Assembly: GCA_025201765.1 (NCBI GenBank)
Contig: MU623407.1
Span: forward strand, 62,001 to 126,000
Direction: 5' to 3'
DNA from: Daldinia sp. FL1419
Lineage: Eukaryota > Ascomycota > Sordariomycetes > Xylariales > Hypoxylaceae
DNA: 64,000 nucleotides
The position numbers and the translations under genes were made by a program. Within the stretch, counting starts at the first letter, position 1, and the number at the start of each line of letters is the position of its first letter. Of the stretch, positions 35,752-49,400 are shown piece by piece. Under the pieces are notes generated by a model that was not told where the DNA came from, did no database searches, and worked only from the letters and a program-made list of their open reading frames with translations.

Positions 35752-37561
35752 ATGCAGAATCACCATCAGGATGCCATCTTTGACAATAATAAATACTATT
35801 TCCCGCCCAGCACGCTGACGCCTAGCCAGTCTCAGCCATGGCTAGAGGTAGCTCCAATACGAGACGAACAAGACACGCCGGGATTGCAGCCGATATCACA
35901 CGATGAACATAAATATGCCGACGTTGGTAGTGTAGGAGGAATGCGAGGTGGGACGGCGCCTTATAGAACACAAGGAACAGCACACGCCGACGAAATCACC
36001 TCTCAAGGATTGCAGGCCGTCCCTCCGATCGCAACGGAACAATACTCCGCGCAATCTCAACCACAATTGCAACCACAGCATCAATGGTCTAATCCGACCG
36101 TAAGTCATCAGTACGGGCAGTCGTTCCAAACTTTGCCGTCATCACAGGTTTCCGGATTCTCTAGCGAGAACTTGATGTATGGTCCTCAACTAGCATCCTC
36201 GAACGCCGAACGTCAATATCTCAATCCTTATGCTGCGGGCGGCGCGGGTTCATCATGGGTAAAGGACGAGCATCGAATTCTGGGCAACGGAAAAGAAGTG
36301 AAGGTGAAGCGATGGGTGATATGGGCTGTAGGCGGCGCCATATTGTTATTACTAGGAATTGGAGCCACCTTGGGCGGCATCATGGGTAGTAGGGCACATT
36401 GGAGCGTCAGTTACGACCAAATAGATTCGAATACAACCTCCAACGGTACAACATCATCATCACCTAGTCCTCCGAAGTCGACACCAACGCAATCTATTAA
36501 GGTCGGTTCAAGGTTGGCTGTGACTGGATATAGGACCGATACGGATTACAGCATTCGTCTTTTCTTTCAGGACCAAGATAACCAAATAAGATTTTTGGAT
36601 AAGGAGAAAGCCAGTGCCAATTGGACTAAAACAACAGCTCTGGATACCCTACCATACGAGCCTATGGAGAATGGATCGATAGCCGCAGGGTCCTATTTAT
36701 TTCCCGACCCGGTCGTAAGTCTCGGACCCGAGTATTATTATGTGTGGATTGCTAATTAAGTAGCCGATCCTCGAGTTTTTCTATGAGGATAAAAACGGCG
36801 TAATTCGAGGTCAGAACTTTAACTTCGATTTTGAAAACGGAAAATTTCCTCCTAAAGGCGAAGCTGGAAGTATCAATGATTACCCTCTACAGACGGCTGG
36901 AAAAACTCGGATATCGTGTTATTTCCCATACATTGCTTCGCAGGACGGAAATAACGCCATACGATGGACGAAATTAGCAGGACAAAATACCAGTGATCTC
37001 TCAGCCCCCTGGTGGGTTAATGATACGGACTGGAATATAAAAGCATCCAAAGGAGGTGGCATGGTTGTGCTTCCTATTGCGCAGAAATATCAGAACGCCG
37101 GGGGTATAGTCTATCGAAGTAGCGAAGGCATGCTGTCACTTAAGATTCGCGACGGACTAGAGCCGTCCAACGACGGGGTGGCTTGGAGGAAGGGAGCTCT
37201 TTCGAAGAAGATTCCAGCCGACACTTCTATTGGCGCATTCTCCGTCGGGCGACCTTTCGATAATAACAACCAAGTAAACACGTATATACTTTACCAAGAT
37301 GACGATGGAATAATACAAGTCGTGTGGCAAGACGACGATACTGGATGGAAAGGGCCTCAAACCTATGACGCGCTAGATGGGGCGGAGACAGGAGCAGACA
37401 TTGCTTGCTTAACTCCTGGGGCTTACGAACCTGGAAACGTAGACATATCTAGGTCACAGGATATGAACCGATGCTTTTTCCAGGTAGGAGGTGGAAAGAT
37501 TAAAGAAGTGTGGTTCGACGGCGCGAATTGGATTTCAGTAGGAGTCGTACCGATAATATAG
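35752..37561 (+). CDS. membrane-anchored fucose-specific-lectin-like protein
   Basis: 586 residues, two exons (35752-36714 and 36764-37561) joined in phase by a 49-bp intron. The first ATG is 35752 (MQNHHQD). Residues 1-185 are Gln/Ser/Pro-rich and probably disordered. A single transmembrane segment follows at about 188-210 (WVIWAVGGAILLLLGIG). Then a Ser/Thr/Pro stalk with NxT sites leads into a C-terminal region of repeated strands such as IRLFFQD, LEFFYEDKNG, TYILYQDDDG and VVWQDDD. Those repeats resemble the blades of the fungal fucose-binding lectin propeller (Aleuria aurantia lectin type). The topology suggests a type II surface protein that displays a glycan-binding head. Lectin assignment is by repeat pattern only; fucose specificity is unproven. 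Confidence 0.7.
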
Positions 37562-38490
37562 AAGTGCGTATCTTGAATATACACGAGGCGCGAAGGTGTA
37601 GGAGATAACATATTATACCCCATGAATATAAAAATTGAAGTTTTAAAATAAAAGCTCAGGAGAGAGTACCCGATACCTATCTACATGTACATCATCTTTA
37701 GTCTCGAAAACGAAACGGACGCTAACGCGGCGCTACTGGCTCTTTAAAGTTCAATACCTTACTCTTCGTCACGGCTCAAGTTACTTCTATGTATCTAAGT
37801 ACCCGTTTACGGATACAAGTATCCAAGTACCAATACAGATTGCCCCGCCGCGGCACTCCCCCAAAGAGCACGCGATACATATAGAAACCCGAGTTAGCCG
37901 ATAAGATAAGGAGGTGTATCAGCATATCAGCAAGCATATCGAGGTTGCTTGGCAGCTGCGCTGCTCTCTCACCTTTAGCGGCAACATCCTTCGTACCTCT
38001 CTTCTTACCGAAATCAAGGGAGTCGCGTGTCGTCGATTCTTGCTTTACCACAAGGGAAATTTTGATAAATCCCATTCACTTCATCTTTTCCATCTTATCC
38101 TTCATTTTTGTTTACGTGTAATTACGAAGGTTCAAACACCTTCAAAGCCCCCCCCTTGTAAGTTTGATAGTAAGAATGTCCGTGATTATGAAATGTCCGT
38201 GATTATGAAAAGGGTTGGAGGCTTAGAACCTCAACCCCTCAACTCACTTCTGAAGATGACATTTCCCTTTGGAATTTTAAATTAGATTATGGCTAACTTC
38301 CCCTCTTCATAGTTTTTCGAACAATCCTTATCCACCCCTGGAGGGTTTCGCCACCATACTGGTTGCCGATTATCACGAACCTCAATTAATCGAGATCCCC
38401 TCCCAAAGTTCCAAGCATATCTATTTTCGCGCTTCTATGATTCTCTTGTCGAATTCCCTTTGTGCGACCTGAGCGAGTCCGGATCACAGG
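37562..38490. other. intergenic region with a short tandem duplication
   Basis: A 17-base unit (TGTCCGTGATTATGAAA) is repeated back-to-back at about 38177-38210. A 123-codon frame on the plus strand (37914-38285) crosses it and has no recognised motif, so I do not call it. Confidence 0.5.
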
Positions 38491-40428
38491 ATGTCTGTGA
38501 GTAATGATTCACCCGTCGCACCCCGCCTATCCGAAAGCGACGATCTTCGAATAAGCGATACCGGTTCGGGGAGTTCGCAGGTTGAGAACGAGACTCGAGA
38601 GAACCCAATCTGTCCTTATAGCACTTCAAGATTCTTCGACCAGGAATGCTCCCGCTATCGCGACTGCCCAACACACACGGTTGAGAGGAGCCCCGTGAGC
38701 GATAACGATGGGCGTACGACAACGGAGATGCGTGACCGCGGGTCTGGTCAGGCCGAGGAGACAGCACAACGAGTTAACGTCACGGAAGAACATGGCGCAG
38801 GTTCGGATTGGTCGAGCATGGAATCAAACTCTAGAAGTGTATCAATGCCTAGCCAGGATATAGGTTCCAATTCTCAGCAGTCGGATACCGATGCTGATAC
38901 CAACACGACCGATTCGGAGCAATCGACATCACATCCGGCGCCGCGTACGGTCCAAGTTTCTAGTACACGAGAAGAAGGCATTACTCTTCGGGAGGCGTTA
39001 AATCAGACGGTTGAATCGCTTACTAGTCTATCTATTGAAAATCCAGTATCACCTCAGTCCAGGACCAACACGAGTTCACCGATAATTAGGCTCCCGAATC
39101 AGAGCGCGGCTGCACCATTGGTGATTTCGGGCGAGATGCAAAGGCCCCCCTCGCGCTTAAATCCGATAGCACCAGAATTCGCTCCACGCCCAGGGAGGTC
39201 TGCGCAGGACATTGCCCTCCCGAGATGGCAACCAGATAGTGAAGTGACCATTTGCCCAATATGTCGTACACAGTTCAGCTTTTTTGTTAGGAAACATCAT
39301 TGCCGGTATGTTTTCATTTACGTATAACTATCTGGGAAAAGTAGGAAAAGGAAACTAACAAAGGGAAAAGAAAATGTGGAAGAGTCGTATGTAATGCCTG
39401 CTCCCCGCATCGGATTACAATACCGCATCAATATATTGTACGGCCGCCTGGAGAAAGGGCGTATCAAAGATATTCATTCCTTGGAGATGAAGGCGGCGTC
39501 GCCGATTTTACTGCTCTCGGAGGTGGTGAGCAAGTCCGGCTCTGCAACCCCTGCGTGCCGGACCCGAATACTACGCCGCCCCGAACCCAACACTCGACGA
39601 GCCATTTCTCTCCTAGATCGACGCATAATCGATCTCAGAGTGGTTCTAGTGGTAACTATAATAATGACAACACCTACAGCCGCCCTTCACAATACCTAGT
39701 ATTGCCGAATTCACCTCATGATGCTTACTCTAGGAGTCGAAGTGTCACGATGGTTTGTTTCCCTGTTCCCACTTACAAGCTGCCTACTAATATTCTTGTA
39801 GAGTTCTGGCCCGGGTCCCTCGAGGGTTGTAAATCCGGGACCTTATTTTCCGCCTCAGAATAGAATTATAACTGGAACCCCGCCGACGTACTACCCACAC
39901 CCACACCCACACCCGCAGCTGGTACAACCGATATATCGTCGCACTTCATTTCTCAACCATCAATTCCCGGGTGCTTCTTTTATTGATATAGGAAATGGCT
40001 CTTCGTCTTCGTCGTCAGCAGCGATGGTTAACCGCCCGTTACCACCCGCGCCACAGATTCCGGAAGAGGACGAGTGTCCTATATGCCACCGTGAGCTACC
40101 CTCAAGAGAGCTCTCTAACTTTGAGGCTCTCCGAGAGTCGCATATCGAATCATGTATCAAGACACACAGTTCGTATAACCCCAGTTCCAGTGTGGCTGGT
40201 GGGTCAAATCGGCCTCTTCGTAGGTCTGGTATGTTTCCGTATTCAGCGACGGAGAAAGACTGTGTCGACTCTGCGGAATGCACCATTTGTCTCGAAGAGT
40301 TTGAAGTTGGTGTCCCCATGGCGCGTTTAGAGTGCCTATGTCGTTTTCATCGAGCTTGCATTACTGCATGGTTTGTTAATCACCCTGGGCGGTGTCCTGT
40401 TCATCAACACGATAGTCTTGGCTATTGA
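38491..40428 (+). CDS. FYVE and RING finger protein, Pib1-like E3 ubiquitin ligase
   Basis: 607 residues in three exons (38491-39305, 39371-39752, 39802-40428), joined in phase. A long Ser/Thr-rich N-terminus (1-245) precedes a FYVE zinc finger at about 251-335. It has CPIC, then HHCRKCGRVVC split by intron 1, and the last pair CNPC (C330, C333). The linker includes a PHPHPHPH run. A RING-H2 finger sits at about 559-602 (CTICLEEF, then CLCRFHRACI and a final CPVH). A closing CPxH instead of CPxC is also seen in Pib1 of yeast, which binds phosphatidylinositol 3-phosphate on endosomes and vacuole and ubiquitinates membrane proteins. The domain order is the same here. The gene is intact. Confidence 0.88.
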
Positions 40429-43400
40429 CTAAACGCTTGGCCGATATTGTCGTTGAATCACTTTCATGTCTCTACTACTCACTTCATAGCATAGAGTTCA
40501 TATGTTTTGCCTCTTTGTACTTATATCAGTTCCAAACTCCTTTGGGGGCTTAACCCAGCCATGGGTTTGGCAAAGGCGGCGGGCGTTTATAGCACTGCTC
40601 GACATTCTTTATAATCTGCATCTCTAATGGCTAGCGGAAGGGGTCCTTCGTTTTCCCTAGATTCACGTGGCTCCTACGTCACTACCTAACATAAGGATGG
40701 AGTATGGCGCAGGGGGGTCTTGTCGTGTTAGCGCTTGGATAGACTTATACCATTCTGCTTTACTTTTTCCCAATTCAAGCTCACCTTGGGACAATTCGTC
40801 GACGAGTTATGTGCCGGCGTTCAGTGACGTGGTAGGATTATATTAGTATGTAAGAGAAATTCTCGTAACTTGCTGCCAATAATGGCGAGTAACTAACCTC
40901 TCGGTGTCGTACCATTATGATACAACTATGCTGCTGTCCGTCATTCTCTAGTTTAAGGTCGACGAGGGACTCGAGCTATTAGGTGCGCTGACAGGGATCG
41001 GTGTTAGCCTCGTCGACCTTGGCCTTTCACCGACTTTCAAGGTAATTAGAGAAATACAGTGGCGTGTATGTACCTACACACCTAAGGTTACCGTCTTACC
41101 TGAAGTACCAACCAGATGCCGGCTTACATGGTACGTAAGTAGCAAGCCAGGAAGCATGGCCGTGCTAGGAAGCGGATTTTGGGGGGCCCCACATCGAACC
41201 TGATTTTAGTCTAGTGTTGGCGCCGGCGATCGAGATTTCCCCATCCTGCTTTTGCCCGGACGGCCGTCTTTTCTGCTTCTTTTTTTTTTTTTCTTCTTCT
41301 TCTTCTTTCCCCCACGCGTAAGCACGCAAGCTTATTAGTTAGTTCGGGGTCTTGGGGTCTTGGGGTTTAGGGGACCTGTCACAAAAGAGACGCTATCTTA
41401 CGTACGCCTCGCCGGTGCTTGACTTATTTTCGACGGGATACATAGGACGTGACAGGATTCCCCGGAAATGACGTACGTCGCAACGCGCTAGGTCGCCTGG
41501 AGGTCTGGGCTGGCCCCTATTTCCCCTTATTTCCTGTCACCTATTCCCCCTACACTAGGCGCCTAGGTTAGGAGGCTAGGTAGGTAAGTAGGTACCCTCA
41601 TGCCGAAAGTGAGCTATCATGTATCGGACCCCTCCCTGGGTGCCTGGGTGGCGAACGGGATAATTGGCTGGATAGTCGGGGTAGCTTGCATTTCGCGCCT
41701 GCGACTAGATCGGGGCGCACCTGACGTCGTCTTACGGGGACGGGCTGGGGATTGGGGATCAGAGGGGGGCGTGTAATATCGTACTGTGATGCTACCCTTG
41801 TCACCGAGGACGCGGATAAATGCCGTAGTTGGGTTCTGCATGTATGCGCATACATGCATCTGTCCGTACGTACGTATGCGTTCTTCGTACGTACTGTACT
41901 GTTGTATATGTAGGTGTATGAGTGGATGACCGTGGCCAGATTCGACGCGGTTAGTCCAATGGGAACGCGACAAACGGCGCAAATCGGAATACTGCAAATC
42001 TGATATGTATGCCCAGACGATGCAGGCCGGGGATGTTCCGGGCGGTCGTCCGGACCCGGGTCACTGGACAGCCTCCGAGGACTCCGCCATCGATTGGTCA
42101 CGGGTCCCGGGTTCGGAACCACGTGGCTGTTTCGTTGGGTCCTGTTATGGGGTTTTCTAATCAACTAATAAGTAAAGTGATGCTTTCTAGTAGATTAGTC
42201 TGGAGTCGGTGTCGAACCTGTGACGCAATTATGAAGTAGTATCCAAGGGCCTTCACGTGAATTCGGGACTGAGTAATCTAACAATTGAAGCCGCTTGCTT
42301 GGCCAGCATCCAGGTATCCCTCTTGCGAATCTCGAAAGCAATCAATGAGGGACTGATGATGGAGTTCGTGGATCATATATTGGTGTCTCAGAGTATTATC
42401 GGACCGGAACGCAGGTTGTATTCCTGGCAATTTTAAAGGTCTGCAACCCTACCATGTGGATTAACGACAGCTCATAATTCATGTAATTTATAAACCTCCC
42501 TCTGATTAGCATGCTGCCATGCTAGATGCAGTCCTTAGCTAGCTTTCTATATGAAAAGCTCTTGGCTCTGAACCATTGGAGGAAAGGACATGAAAATGCT
42601 TGGCCAGTAGCTTGACGAGGATACGAAGGCTTAAAAATTCACTTATTGTGTAGATTTCTTTATGTATCCCATCTAGATATCCAAGCTGCAAGTCATCTCG
42701 GCATGATAGGTGTCGGGTACATTAAGGCAGGATGGAATTGGCAATCTCGGCGAACAAGGTAGTTTGTTATTCGATTACCGTAAAGCTGTAGAAAATAGTT
42801 ATCTACAAACATGAATATTTTATACACAGGACTGTCTCTTACATTTGCCAAAATCGCGCGCCTTTTCCTAAATATTGTCCTTATCATGCTTATATACATC
42901 TCCCTTTAGGATATGTACCTTAAACGGGAATGCCTCCCGAACTTCTATTCATGAGGCTCTTGTGATTCGCCCCGATACGGATGCCATTTAGGGGCTTGGA
43001 CGTTACCAGGACACGCGTTAACGCACCTTATAGGGATGTATGTCTTACTTATCATACCTTGATGGGCTTCTCATCGACCAGTGCCACAACCTCGGAGCCT
43101 AACCGCATCTAACCGACGGCTACCTATTGTTCAGCTTCTGCGAGTCTAAATGCAGTACACAGGAGTAGTTTCAGGTGAGGTAACCAGTTTAGTTTACTTA
43201 TTAGGCAGGTACCTGATTAGAACGGATCGATGTCAAATAGAGAGGTTTTAAGTGAGAAGAGGAATAACCAAGCCAAAGGATCATGAAGGGCGACAAATGA
43301 GCGAGTGATTACAGCTTATGTTGCAGCGTCCACCAATGACTAGATGGATCGTTACATAGTATCGTCCAACAACGAATAGCGGAACTCGGCATCCCATTCG

Positions 43401-45934
43401 CGTCGATACAAGCACTTCTAGATAGCTGAGCGAAGCGGAAGCGGTGAAAAATACCATTCGTCTTCTGTTCTTCCGTCCACCCATCCATATGTGCAGCCAT
43501 CCCACGTGCCGCTACGACATGCCACGGGCGAAAAAGGAAAAGAACCCGCAAGGATCAGTCAGAATGACAGGCACCCCCCACTAAACACCGGTGAGACTTC
43601 ATCCTGGAATATACAATCTCCTGTCTAACATACCACTATGGCGTAGGCCGACGCGGTACGGAGGGGATAACAAAGCACAAAGGTCGGCAGAGCAGATACC
43701 GTCACCTAGCGGAGTCTACTTCTTTATAGTTCTCGCATACTGTACGCAAGTAGAGGACGAGATAGGAAAGAAGTGTACATAAGCACACATATGACATACA
43801 CTTTACTAAACCCCCCCTTTACGAGGTCAATGCCTGTCGAAAAACGAAGACAAGTCGCGCCGATTGCGTCAACATCAAATAAAGAATATGGAACAATGAC
43901 TAGCAGCCACGCTTTGTACACATGGCAAATTCACGAAAAGACTCAGATGATGACGAAGTTAGGTTCAGATTTGCGAAAAAAAGCTCATGGGATTTCTGAA
44001 AGGCGATAGGAACCAAAGACCCCCCAGTTCGGATGTCAACTAGACTCACACGCGAATGCTACCCGTTCCAACCCTCCTCGAGATAATATAACCATCATAA
44101 TAATAAAAAAGCCACGTCTTATTTTCCCGTCCCCGTCCCTCCCAAAAGCCCTCGTCGAAACTAACCGGTGATGGGCTACCTTCGTGGGGGCGACATTCCT
44201 TTCTATAGGTCCCAGCATACGAAGGGTGCAAGAAAAAAGATGGAAGAAAAAAGACAAGGACCGAGCGCGGGCGTGGGCGCAACGGGATAGCGGTAGGTAG
44301 GTAGAGGGGTTGTTGTGACGATCAGTTTCGCTTGGGCGTTGGCTCCCAAAGTGTGGTTACACAGATAAGGGTTCCTTGCGCTTCGACTCGCCCGGGCGCT
44401 GCGCCTGATGGGAATCTGGATTTTCCCATCAGATTAAATCCATGGTCCAGAGCTTTTCGATTTCTTCTCCTTGGTTGCTCCTGCTCCAATGATCTTCGCT
44501 CGTGTAAAATAACCCATGCTTACAATGCGCCTGAAATGAAAATATGAATAGTAATGAATGAAAAATGTTCCAGCCCGGCGGACGTCGCAACGCCGACCTT
44601 GCCGCCCGATTCTTATGCGTAGTTTTTTCTCTTTCCTTTTATTTCTCGAAACTTTTCGGCCGGTGCAAATGTTCCCGGGACTGGATAAGAACACTTGCTC
44701 GAAGCAGATAGATCTCCGCCTGTACCCCTATTTCGACCGGCTTACAACACCACTAACCCCCCTGGCCCTGTTTACACCGCATGTGAGAATACCCATACGA
44801 CAACCCTATCTTCCATGTCAATCCAGCTGTCCCGCATCGCTATGGGAATCACAACATGTGCATTATTGAACCGCCCAATGCGACTACCATGTCGTAGGAC
44901 TTCCCCCTCGGTCGCACCCATAGCAACGTCGATGCTTTTACCAATCAGGCCGTGCCTAGCGTAGTGTTATCCATCATGAAGATTGATAAAAAGAAGTATC
45001 GCATTGCTGACGTCTCCTGCGAAGAGGTAAGTCCTCATGGTAGCGAACCAGGCCAGGGGTTGGAAGAGTGTTTCCTGTCGTCTGACTAGAATTGACGTCT
45101 TACTTGACGGTACATTCCGGCGATTTCGTAGCTGTCCTCGACGGTAGATATGGCGCAGATAAGAGGACTTAAAAAGCATCCTAGCCATAGGTCAGCTTGC
45201 CAACACTGCAAACCAAGTTTTGGGCGAATGAGCAGATATGGCTCAGCTCCGGAGCGAATGGGACAAAAAGGCTGACCCGACTATATGCCAGGTCATAACA
45301 TGATACTATTCGTCACCAGCGAGAAATCCAGAGTAGCAGTCGAATAAACGGGTAGGCTCTATTCGCGAATCATTGTGCTCGAACCCAGCTATGTCCCAAT
45401 GATGAGCAACGCCTACGTACATGTTGCCAACGAGGTCAATCGCCTCCGGTTGACTGCCGAAATCAAATCGTTATTGCAAACGCCGTTTGTGATGCCAAAT
45501 TCCGTTCAACCCACCCCCTGATCCAATGGTAGTCCTGATGCTGATATAAGTCATGAAACGGCAGTGGTATATAAACTCTTTTTCAACACCGGATTCCCTG
45601 TATTGGTATAAAAATCACAGTACAACTCGTCACCCCCAAATACGTAGCACTGTTAAAACACACTCAGAATTGAAGTCTCCCGAATTAGCCGGGCGGATCA
45701 TCCCACTGAGAAGAACTACTAAAATCCAGAAGCAACGAGCGGCCACCGAGCGAATCTCGTTAGTAAATATATTGGTAAATTCGGTTTAAATCCGGTGAGT
45801 TCGAATCTCGGTGCCAGTAGCGATCTAAAGTCGCGAAATCGGTATGGGTATCATAGGCGCCACTGTCGCGATACGGCGGCCATTGTTTGTCCAGCCTCCC
45901 CTCTTCTCTCCATTGTAGCCCCCATCGCAACGGC
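40429..45934. other. 5.5-kb intergenic region, no firm gene
   Basis: Contains a polypyrimidine/CTT repeat (about 41278-41310), GTCTTGG repeats (about 41348-41370), and many overlapping open frames with no motif. The 188-codon frame 41598-42164 (minus) has an overlapping rival frame and unlikely composition. Stretches at about 44840-45030 and 45370-45600 on the plus strand read like coding sequence broken by stops (see findings). An isolated tRNA-like T-arm lies at about 45795-45816 but no full cloverleaf. Confidence 0.4.
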
Positions 45935-46436
45935 TTACTTCCTGCCGCGGTTGGTAGATGTAATTTTGCTTGTGCTCATTAGATCGCCAATATATTTCTG
46001 CAAAAACTTGTTATGGCTGTCAAGCTTGTCGTGTTCTTCCTTGACTGCCTCTATTCGGTTAAAGATCATTAAAAGAGAATCCTGAAGTGCTCTCGCGTGT
46101 CTGTAACCTTGTCAGCCCTAACTTTGTCAATCTTGACGAAATAAATAAGACCCACTTATGAAGCTCTTCCCTGGCCTCGCGTCCCATAACCTCAATATCC
46201 TCGCTCGTCCTTCGTGGGCTCATGGCCCGCACATCGTCAGGCTCAAGTTCCGGTTCTAAAGGGCCAACTTGGGAAGAATCTCGAGGGACTATAAGGGTGC
46301 CGCTGCTCTTACGATTAGGCAAGCGCGGTCTAATAGGAACGGGACTGTGGATCTCCTGGGTTTCTGCGGAGGATGAAGACGATGAATCCGATCGCTCGGG
46401 GGGATTTGGTTTCGTATTTGTGGGTTCACTGCTCAT
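45935..46436 (-). CDS. SCOC-like short coiled-coil protein
   Basis: 148 residues in two exons (46436-46156 and 46100-45935). The 55-bp intron 46101-46155 joins them in phase 2, giving ELHK followed by HARALQDSLLMIF. The N-terminal half is Ser/Pro/Glu-rich and disordered. The C-terminal part is a heptad coiled coil (ALQDSLLMIFNRIEAVKEEH, then DKLDSHNKFLQKYIGDLM) that matches the SCOC family (short coiled-coil protein). In animals that family binds Arl1/Arl3 GTPases at the Golgi and acts in autophagy regulation. An unspliced reading would end in an unrelated tail (TRESTSGFSFNDL) and lose the domain, so the splice matters. The gene is intact. Confidence 0.85.
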
Positions 46437-49400
46437 TGTGAACGCGTTGCGTGTATATATTTCCTATATGTAATTCCTACTACTGGTCCAGACCGTCGAA
46501 GGGTTTGCCGAAATGAAGTATTAAGTTTGGTGGTAGAAGCGAACGACGTGATGCCCGCGGTATTAGAGTGGATTAACGTTCTTGTTTTTTTAGCAGGATG
46601 CTCGAGAAGGTTTACGCCCGTATCCTCCCGTCACCCAAGCTTCCGAGAGATCGCCACCATTCAGTATAGGTAGTAGGTGTCGTGATGTCCGGGCGGGTAG
46701 AATAAGTGCGTAGCTATGTCCGTGTGCGACGGGCCTGAGGCGCAGGTAACGAGAGAAAGGTGCGCGAGAGGCTGTCTTGGCTAATTCCTGCAAGAAGGAT
46801 ACATCGGCTCTTTTTCTATAATTTCTTCTGGTGAGGGTGTGGGTTGTATAAGTCGGTCAGGCTAGGTAATGGAAAAGAGAAAGGGTGGGCTTTGGGTAAT
46901 AAGGGAGGAGAAGCAGGAAGACGTCGAACGGGCCTGGTCTTGCGAATCGGGGATGAGCGGGGGGGACCAATTCGACATAGGGTTGAAGTGATCGCCAGTC
47001 TAAAGCTAAGGACTTGGACGGGGGTGCCGCAGGTGTTTTGGGGGTGACAGGGTGAGCGTGGTTGGGTTTTGCGCTGGCCGAATATGGGAGAGTTTGTGTG
47101 GTCAGTCAGCTCGTGGGTCGTTGTCGATCGGTACAAAATTGTTCAAAGGACGGGCAGAGAAGGACGTTTTTGTTAAGGCCTCTGATGTGACAGAGAATTT
47201 ACGGCACGGCACAGGGAAACGAAGGGATGTGGGCGAGTGACATAGTCCACAGTAAACTAGCACCGTATTAGCCGAGTGGAACCTATCCACTTTGTTTGTT
47301 TGCCATGTACCTGCCTTACCAAGGCGTATTTGGAACTTTCAATCAAGGGCGTAACCCGAATGTGTACACCTGCTTTTTTTTTCTCTTCTTTTTCTTTTCC
47401 TTTTCCTTCTTTGTTTCGTTTGTAACTTTGTACACCCTACCTTTTTCTGCTTTTGTACCAACTCGCGCCCCGCCGACATTTTCATAGGTAGTGTATAACT
47501 ACCTAGGTACATAGTGTACATAGATACCCATGTCTTTCCATGCCTTCCATGTCTCCATAAGTTGTCTCGTACCTACTTTAGGTACCTACGTAGTGTACCG
47601 ACCTAGCCTTAAACATGTATTTACACAATGCTTTCCCTAATGCATTCATTAAATTTACCTAACATAGGTGTCTCTACGTTAGGTATGCGTAGCCTATTCA
47701 AGTAATACCTGCCAACCTGACTAGGTAACTATGTCAATGTCATGAAGGAAAGAGGCTTTTCAATAAGGGAATTTATATCATAGTAGGCAAACCGTGTTTC
47801 AGTCGGAAGGGTACCTATGAACCTTGTAATCAAAATTATAGGGAAAGAATCGACAAAAAAAAAAGAAAATTTTCGTCTCAAGAGGTATCATTAAAGATGT
47901 GACTGCCTAAGCCTTAAGGTTCTTTTCTATTCTGTCGTATCCGTTCCAGTGGATGCCTTGACTGCTTCGTAATGTAAGAAAAGTACCTCTCATTCAAATG
48001 TTTATTAGTCCCGTCTTCAGCATTACCCATCCAGCATTACCATCTAATAAGTCCGTGTATAAGCCTCAACAGGCAGCTCGACTCTACCCTAAATCTGCGG
48101 AGGCTCCCAGGTGGAAAATTCTGACAGATTCTATTTGTGCCTCTTTACCCTTTAAGAGATCCAAACCTGAAACATGACAGCGGCAGTAGAAGGACAAGCT
48201 GTATCTGAGAAACATTCAATTATATTCTTCGTTACTAATAGTGCCGAATTACTCTATCTAAAATAAAGGGCTCCTGTAGGGGGAACCACTGAAGTGCATC
48301 CACATAAAAGAATATCCTAGTTATCCTAGTCGCGCGGATCGTCGTCGGCTTGTGTGACTCCAACAAGACCGCTCATGATTGGGAGATTTGGATAAGAAGT
48401 GGCTCTTCGAATGGGGAATGAACAGGCGTGGTAACGAGGAATGGGATTGCTACTGGATTCCTCTCGGGCTTGGCTCGAGGCAATTCAACCAATCAGCATA
48501 TTCAAATTCATGGGTCGGCAAGAGAAGTTGATGGAGCACGGCAATCTTAGGCCGTTTCCAAGGGGTTCCTGTTATGAGCAACTGATCTTAAAAGCCTGCT
48601 TCACGAATACGTTTTCAGTAAGTGATAAGCAAAAAGGCTCCGTTTAACGGCCCATTATGATGCTTACGAGATTTTCACAATCTGGCGGTCGGAACAGGAC
48701 CCGAATTACTTCGCGCTGATTATGCTTGCTGGCGCGTTTGATAAGCTTCATCAAGGGCAAGCATAAGGCAGGCATGGGTAAGTTGGATCACGATCACATA
48801 TCTCACGACCAACACATCTCCCAGATCATTGTACCGAAGAACGATGAACTAAACTATTAGAGATGTTCAAACATGTCCTCATGCATATCAAAAAGAAAAA
48901 GAGGCATTTTAGATGAAGATAGGAACCCGAGTCGGAGGGACGGCAGAAAATATGACTGGCCTATTATAACCCTTGGCGCAAATTAAAGTTGTTCTTCCGC
49001 TCTGCAGGGCGCCAATTCCAGAGGACGTGAAAATGGACCCCTAAAAAAAATAATGTCCGCGTTCGGACTCTACAGGATGCAAGTTAAGCAAAATGCTAAA
49101 TGCCATCCGCCAAAACCCCATGAGGTGGCGAAAATACCACTAAGGAGCTGCGTCGTCGCTAAACCACCCAATTCGATTCAATTGAGTAAGGTCTTTTGTT
49201 ACCTCAACTATCAATTAAATTTTTATTTCGCACTCCTCACGATTGACTTGAGAAACTGACCAGAATAGCCAAAATAATCAGAATGACAGATCAAGCAGGG
49301 CGAAACAAGAATATTCGAGACGACGTCGAGATGGCGTAATCGGTACGTCCTCGGATCTTTTTCTGGGCGGTTCAATGGCTTTTTGGGCTAGGGCAGGCCC

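Noticed and set aside
41598..42164. 188-codon open frame, minus strand
   Set aside because: Arg/Pro/Ser-rich low-information translation, overlapping a 126-codon rival frame on the same strand and an open frame on the other; no motif, no intron signals.
42190..42235. T-arm-like GGTTCGACACC on the minus strand
   Set aside because: No matching acceptor stem or D/anticodon arms at tRNA spacing.
45741..45819. tRNA-like sequence (GGTTTAAATCC and GAGTTCGAATCTC arms)
   Set aside because: An anticodon-like hairpin and a T-arm are present, but the variable loop is too short and no acceptor partner fits; at best a tRNA fragment.
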